Shown here: positions 7,021-8,740 of the stretch, in pieces
Position numbering within the stretch: the stretch's first letter is position 1
How the letters are laid out: each line of letters opens with the position of its first letter
NCBI GenBank assembly: GCA_029258695.1
Contig: JARIBR010000081.1
Location: 1-8,740, forward strand
Reading direction: 5' to 3'
DNA length: 8,740 bases
From: Quadrisphaera sp.
Lineage (GTDB): Bacteria > Actinomycetota > Actinomycetes > Actinomycetales > Quadrisphaeraceae
The notes under the pieces: generated by a model
What the model was told of the DNA's origin: nothing
What the model saw: only the letters and a program-made list of their open reading frames with translations
Database searches by the model: none
Made by a program: the position numbers and the translations under genes

Positions 7021-7751
7021 GACGCCTCCACCAGCGATCGGGTGGCCGCCGGTGCGGGGTCGAGGTCGGCCGCGCGGCACCCCTCGCGGTAGGCGAGGAT
7101 CGCGAGCTCGCCGGAGAGGTCGACGCAGCGGACGTTGACGCCCTGCGGGACCGCCGGGTCCCCGGGCGAGAAGCTCAGGATGCTCGTGACCCCCGCGTCG
7201 ACGAGGCGGTCGCACAGGGCCTGGACGGGCCCCGCGGGCACGGCCAGGACGCCGATGCGCACGCCGAGCGCGCTCACGTGCGCCTCGAGGTCGGCGACGT
7301 CACGCACGGACAGACCGGCCACGGTGGTGCCGATGCGCGCGGGGTCGGCGTCGAAGAGCGCCACGACGCGGGTGCTCGCCCCGGCGAACCCCTCGTGCTT
7401 GGCCAGGGCGTGCCCCAGGCTGCCGATCCCGACGATGGCCACGCTCCACGACGGTCCCGGCCCGATCTCCCGCTCCACGCGGCGCAGCAGCGGCGCGACC
7501 CCGTACCCGACGCCGCGCGTGCCGAAGGAACCCAGGCAGGAGAGGTCCTTGCGCAGGGTCGCCGACCCGACGTGCGCGGCAGCCGCCAGCTCCTCGGAGG
7601 AGATCGTGGTGATGCCCCGCTCGTCCAGCGACCGCAGCGCCCGCACGTACTGCGGGAGACGGGTGACCGCGGCGTCGGCGAGCCTGGACCGGGAGGCTCG
7701 GGCGCCCGGTCGGCCCGTGGTCGCGGCGGCGGGGGGCGTGGACGTGCTCAC
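7017..7751 (-). CDS. rex: Redox-sensing transcriptional repressor Rex
   Basis: Rex is a dimeric repressor that binds DNA when NAD+ is high and lets go when NADH rises. With the GTG at 7751 it has 244 residues. The winged-helix domain (about 24-90) shows VTRLPQYVRAL, ISSEELAAAAHVGSATLRKD and GTRGVGYGV, all close to Streptomyces Rex. The Rossmann domain follows: VAIVGIGSLGHAL (104-116; the usual GNLG is GSLG here), ALFDADP (131-137), VPAGPVQ (171-177) and VTSILSFSP (188-196). The frame is also open to a TTG at 7838, giving 273 residues, but that codon overlaps the likely -10 box and the extra 29 residues are low-complexity Pro/Thr/Arg, so I prefer 7751. The ribosome binding site is weak for both starts. 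The stop overlaps the hemA start by 4 bp. The gene lies directly downstream of a Rex-operator-like site, consistent with autoregulation. Confidence 0.93.
   Translation of the reverse strand: MSTSTPPAAATTGRPGARASRSRLADAAVTRLPQYVRALRSLDERGITTISSEELAAAAHVGSATLRKDLSCLGSFGTRGVGYGVAPLLRRVEREIGPGPSWSVAIVGIGSLGHALAKHEGFAGASTRVVALFDADPARIGTTVAGLSVRDVADLEAHVSALGVRIGVLAVPAGPVQALCDRLVDAGVTSILSFSPGDPAVPQGVNVRCVDLSGELAILAYREGCRAADLDPAPAATRSLVEAS
7025..7029 (-). promoter_or_regulatory. Shine-Dalgarno sequence of hemA
   Basis: GGAGG on the minus strand lies inside the last codons of rex, 4 nt before the GTG at 7020. It supports that GTG as the hemA start over the upstream open frame. Confidence 0.75.
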
Positions 7752-7837
7752 GGTGGACGTGGTGGCTCCAGACGGACGGGTGGGCAGGGCGGGACCACCG
7801 CGGCGCGGTGGTGCTGGCGCCGGGTGCCGATGGTCCA

Positions 7838-7843
7838 AGGATA
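7838..7843 (-). promoter_or_regulatory. Candidate -10 element of the rex-hem operon
   Basis: TATCCT on the minus strand fits the actinobacterial TAnnnT form and sits in the short gap upstream of rex, 4 bp downstream of the Rex-site candidate. The region 17-18 bp upstream does not resemble TTGACA well. If it is used, transcription would start near 7831, leaving an untranslated leader of about 80 nt before the GTG at 7751. Confidence 0.45.
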
Positions 7844-7847
7844 GGGC

Positions 7848-7865
7848 TTGTGAAGCGATGCACGA
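7848..7865 (-). promoter_or_regulatory. Rex operator (ROP)-like palindrome
   Basis: The + strand reads TTGTGAA GCGA TGCACGA. The ROP consensus known from Streptomyces and other bacteria is TTGTGAA-N4-TTCACAA. The left half is a perfect match and the right half matches at 5 of 7 positions, with the correct 4-bp spacer. It lies between the presumed -35 and -10 regions of the rex promoter, where a bound repressor would block RNA polymerase. Rex is known to repress rex-hemACD in Streptomyces coelicolor; extending this to here is inference from site and synteny. Confidence 0.65.
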
Positions 7866-7872
7866 ACTCGAC

Positions 7873-7900
7873 GACGGCGGGGCCGGGCCCCTCAGCCGTC
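7873..7900 (-). terminator. Hairpin across the glutaredoxin stop codon; possible weak terminator
   Basis: Outer arms GACGGC (7873-7878) and GCCGTC (7895-7900) enclose an inner stem GGGGC/GCCCC (7879-7883 with 7887-7891) and a 3-base loop. The three unpaired bases 7892-7894 are the glutaredoxin stop codon. No U-tract follows on the minus strand. It could weaken read-through from the glutaredoxin gene into rex, or be chance in GC-rich DNA. Confidence 0.35.
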
Positions 7901-8230
7901 GCGATGATCGGCGAGCGCGTCAGCCAGGTCCTCGGCCTCCACCCGGTAGTGGGCCAGCAGGCGTCCGCCCACCGTCACGACGGGCACGAGGTCGGTCCAG
8001 CGGTCGTGGACGCCGGAACGGCGGGAGGCTGCTGAGTCCACGTCCACCTCGGTCCAGTCCACCGCTGCCTCGGCGCAGACCTGGCGCACCACGTCCCGGG
8101 CGCGGTCGCACAGGTGGCACCGGTCACGGCTGAGCAGCACGACGACGGGGGCGACGTCGACGGCCGCCGTGCGGCCATCGTCGGAGCCACCACCGCTCCG
8201 GTCGCCACCTCCGCGCCCGTCGCCCGTCAC
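7892..8230 (-). CDS. Glutaredoxin-like (thioredoxin-fold) protein
   Basis: This is a 112-residue protein. After a Gly/Asp-rich lead of about 27 residues comes the strand VVVLLS, then RCHLC with the redox pair C38 and C41 (CxxC, here CHLC), a helix, WTEVDVD (59-65), and VPVVTVGGR (82-90) with the expected cis-proline P83. This order is that of glutaredoxin-like/DUF836 proteins. Such proteins exchange thiols and disulfides in the cytoplasm; substrate and reductant are unknown. The orthologous position upstream of hemA is held by a glutaredoxin-like gene in mycobacteria (Rv0508). The GTG start at 8230 is the first start codon of the frame, but no clear ribosome binding site is seen and the poorly conserved lead makes the exact start uncertain. 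It has its own space after the terminator at 8264-8294 and ends 26 bp before the Rex-site candidate. Confidence 0.85.
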   Translation of the reverse strand: MTGDGRGGGDRSGGGSDDGRTAAVDVAPVVVLLSRDRCHLCDRARDVVRQVCAEAAVDWTEVDVDSAASRRSGVHDRWTDLVPVVTVGGRLLAHYRVEAEDLADALADHRDG

Positions 8231-8263
8231 GTCGACCCGGTCATGGGGCGGCCAGGACGACGA

Positions 8264-8294
8264 AGGCCACGGCGCCGGGTCGGCGCCGTGGCCT
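8264..8294 (-). terminator. Perfect 14-bp hairpin after the bS22-like gene
   Basis: Arms at 8264-8277 and 8281-8294 are fully complementary over 14 bp, with a 3-base loop (8278-8280). On the minus strand the stem begins 5 nt after the bS22-like stop codon, the usual place for an intrinsic terminator. The following bases (TTCGTCGTCC) form only a weak U-rich tail, as is common in high-GC actinomycetes. It separates the small gene from the glutaredoxin gene. Confidence 0.8.
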
Positions 8295-8299
8295 CGAGG

Positions 8300-8398
8300 T
8301 CACTTCTTGTTGCGGCGCTGGTGGCGCGTGCGCCGCAGGAGCTTGCGGTGCTTCTTCTTCGCCATGCGCTTGCGGCGCTTCTTGATGACAGAGCCCAT
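8300..8398 (-). CDS. Very small basic ribosomal protein, bS22 / AURKAIP1-COX24 family
   Basis: This 32-residue protein starts [20 protein letters not shown] and ends [11 protein letters not shown]. More than half of its residues are Lys or Arg. It matches the short actinobacterial proteins of the AURKAIP1/COX24 family, one of which was found as protein bS22 in the mycobacterial 30S subunit (Rv0500B in M. tuberculosis). It probably binds 16S rRNA and helps shape the small subunit. The start is backed by GAGGA (8402-8406) 3 nt before the ATG. The gene lies between the excisionase-type HTH gene and a strong terminator hairpin, the same neighbour order as Rv0500A-Rv0500B. At this size it is easily missed by gene callers. 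Confidence 0.92.
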   Translation of the reverse strand: MGSVIKKRRKRMAKKKHRKLLRRTRHQRRNKK

Positions 8399-8487
8399 GG
8401 GTCCTCGCGTTCGCTACGTGCCGCTCGACGGGGCGGCGGTCCGGCCCCTCCTGGGCGACGTCCCGGCTGTCGCCGGCGGGTGGACCC

Positions 8488-8493
8488 AGGCTA
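8488..8493 (-). promoter_or_regulatory. Possible -10 element for the bS22-like gene
   Basis: TAGCCT (TAnnnT form) on the minus strand lies in the 145-bp gap (8399-8543) before the bS22-like gene, about 90 bp before its ATG. No convincing -35 is seen. The rest of the gap is GC-rich with only short inverted repeats. Confidence 0.25.
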
Positions 8494-8543
8494 CAGCGCG
8501 TCGCGCCGGCCGGCAGACCACCGGGCGCACCCAGGGCGGTCGC

Positions 8544-8740
8544 TCAGGCGGACTCGATGAAGGAGTGCTGCAGGTACTGCTCGACGGCGGCCTCGGGCAC
8601 GCGGAACGAGCGCCCGACGCGCACGGCCGGCATCTCGCCGGAGTGCACCAGCCGGTAGACGGTCATCTTCGACACCCGCATCATCGTGGCGACCTCCGCC
8701 ACGGTGAGGAAACGGGTGCCGCTCAGCTCTCGCTCGCTCG
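8544..8740 (-). CDS. Excisionase/MerR-type helix-turn-helix protein, N-terminus cut by window edge
   Basis: Sixty-four C-terminal residues are visible; the frame is still open at base 8740 with no start codon before the conserved part, so the gene begins outside the window. The motif FLTVAEVATMMRVSKMTVYR (10-29) is the HTH_17/excisionase-type helix-turn-helix, and VHSGEMPAVRVGRSFRVP (31-48) is the wing that follows. It closely resembles the 79-residue Rv0500A of M. tuberculosis and its actinobacterial relatives, and only distantly BldC. Such proteins are small DNA-binding regulators; the name excisionase reflects the fold, and no phage genes are seen nearby. The gene reads toward the bS22-like gene as in mycobacteria. 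Its targets are unknown. Confidence 0.88.
   Translation of the reverse strand, partial: SERELSGTRFLTVAEVATMMRVSKMTVYRLVHSGEMPAVRVGRSFRVPEAAVEQYLQHSFIESA

Noticed and set aside
7021..7215. 65-residue N-terminal extension of the HemA frame
   Set aside because: It lies within rex, lacks similarity, and the GTG at 7020 has GGAGG upstream and the family's N-terminal sequence directly after it.
8454..8474. GGCGAC/GTCGCC inverted repeat downstream of the HTH gene
   Set aside because: Only 6 bp with a 9-base loop, no U-tract, and 70 bp past the stop; not enough to call a terminator.
8544..8740. Reading the excisionase-type protein as a sign of a prophage or integrative element
   Set aside because: No integrase, attachment-site repeats or phage genes are visible, and the neighbour order matches a conserved chromosomal locus.

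Overview
The window is very GC-rich DNA with strong G/C preference at third codon positions. It reads as a chromosomal segment of an actinomycete. The gene order HTH protein - bS22-like small protein - glutaredoxin - rex - hemA - hemC - hemD - hemB is a conserved actinobacterial arrangement, similar to the Mycobacterium tuberculosis Rv0500A/Rv0500B and Rv0508-Rv0512 genes and to the rex-hemACD operon of Streptomyces. I cannot name the genus; an AcrB-type RND pump in an actinomycete fits several lineages.

Layout: (1) Bases 1-984 (+) hold the C-terminal part of an RND efflux transporter, cut by the window edge, with a long low-complexity cytoplasmic tail. (2) Bases 1152-1798 (+) hold a vapBC-type toxin-antitoxin pair, an AbrB-fold antitoxin overlapping a PIN-domain toxin, preceded by short direct repeats. 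(3) Bases 1874-7751 (-) hold a tightly packed operon read right to left: rex, hemA, hemC, hemD (fused to a methyltransferase domain), hemB. The first four genes are joined by 4-bp stop/start overlaps, and hemB begins one base after the hemD stop. (4) Bases 7838-7865 hold the probable rex promoter with an imperfect Rex-operator-like palindrome. (5) Bases 7892-8740 (-) hold a glutaredoxin-like gene, a perfect 14-bp terminator hairpin, a 32-codon gene for a very basic bS22-like ribosomal protein, and the 3' part of an excisionase-type helix-turn-helix gene cut by the right edge.

How the genes work together: HemA, HemB, HemC and HemD supply early tetrapyrrole steps from glutamyl-tRNA to uroporphyrinogen III. 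The glutamate-1-semialdehyde aminotransferase (hemL) is not in the window. Rex senses the NADH/NAD+ ratio and probably represses its own operon through the site upstream of it, which would tie heme supply to respiratory state. The toxin-antitoxin pair and the efflux pump lie convergent to this block and look like accessory neighbours.

I do not see an undescribed system here. Most of the window is recognisable housekeeping sequence. The points worth a second look are the Rex-site candidate, the degenerate methyltransferase domain of HemD, the mixed metal motif of HemB, the tails on HemC and the RND pump, and the repeats before vapB.
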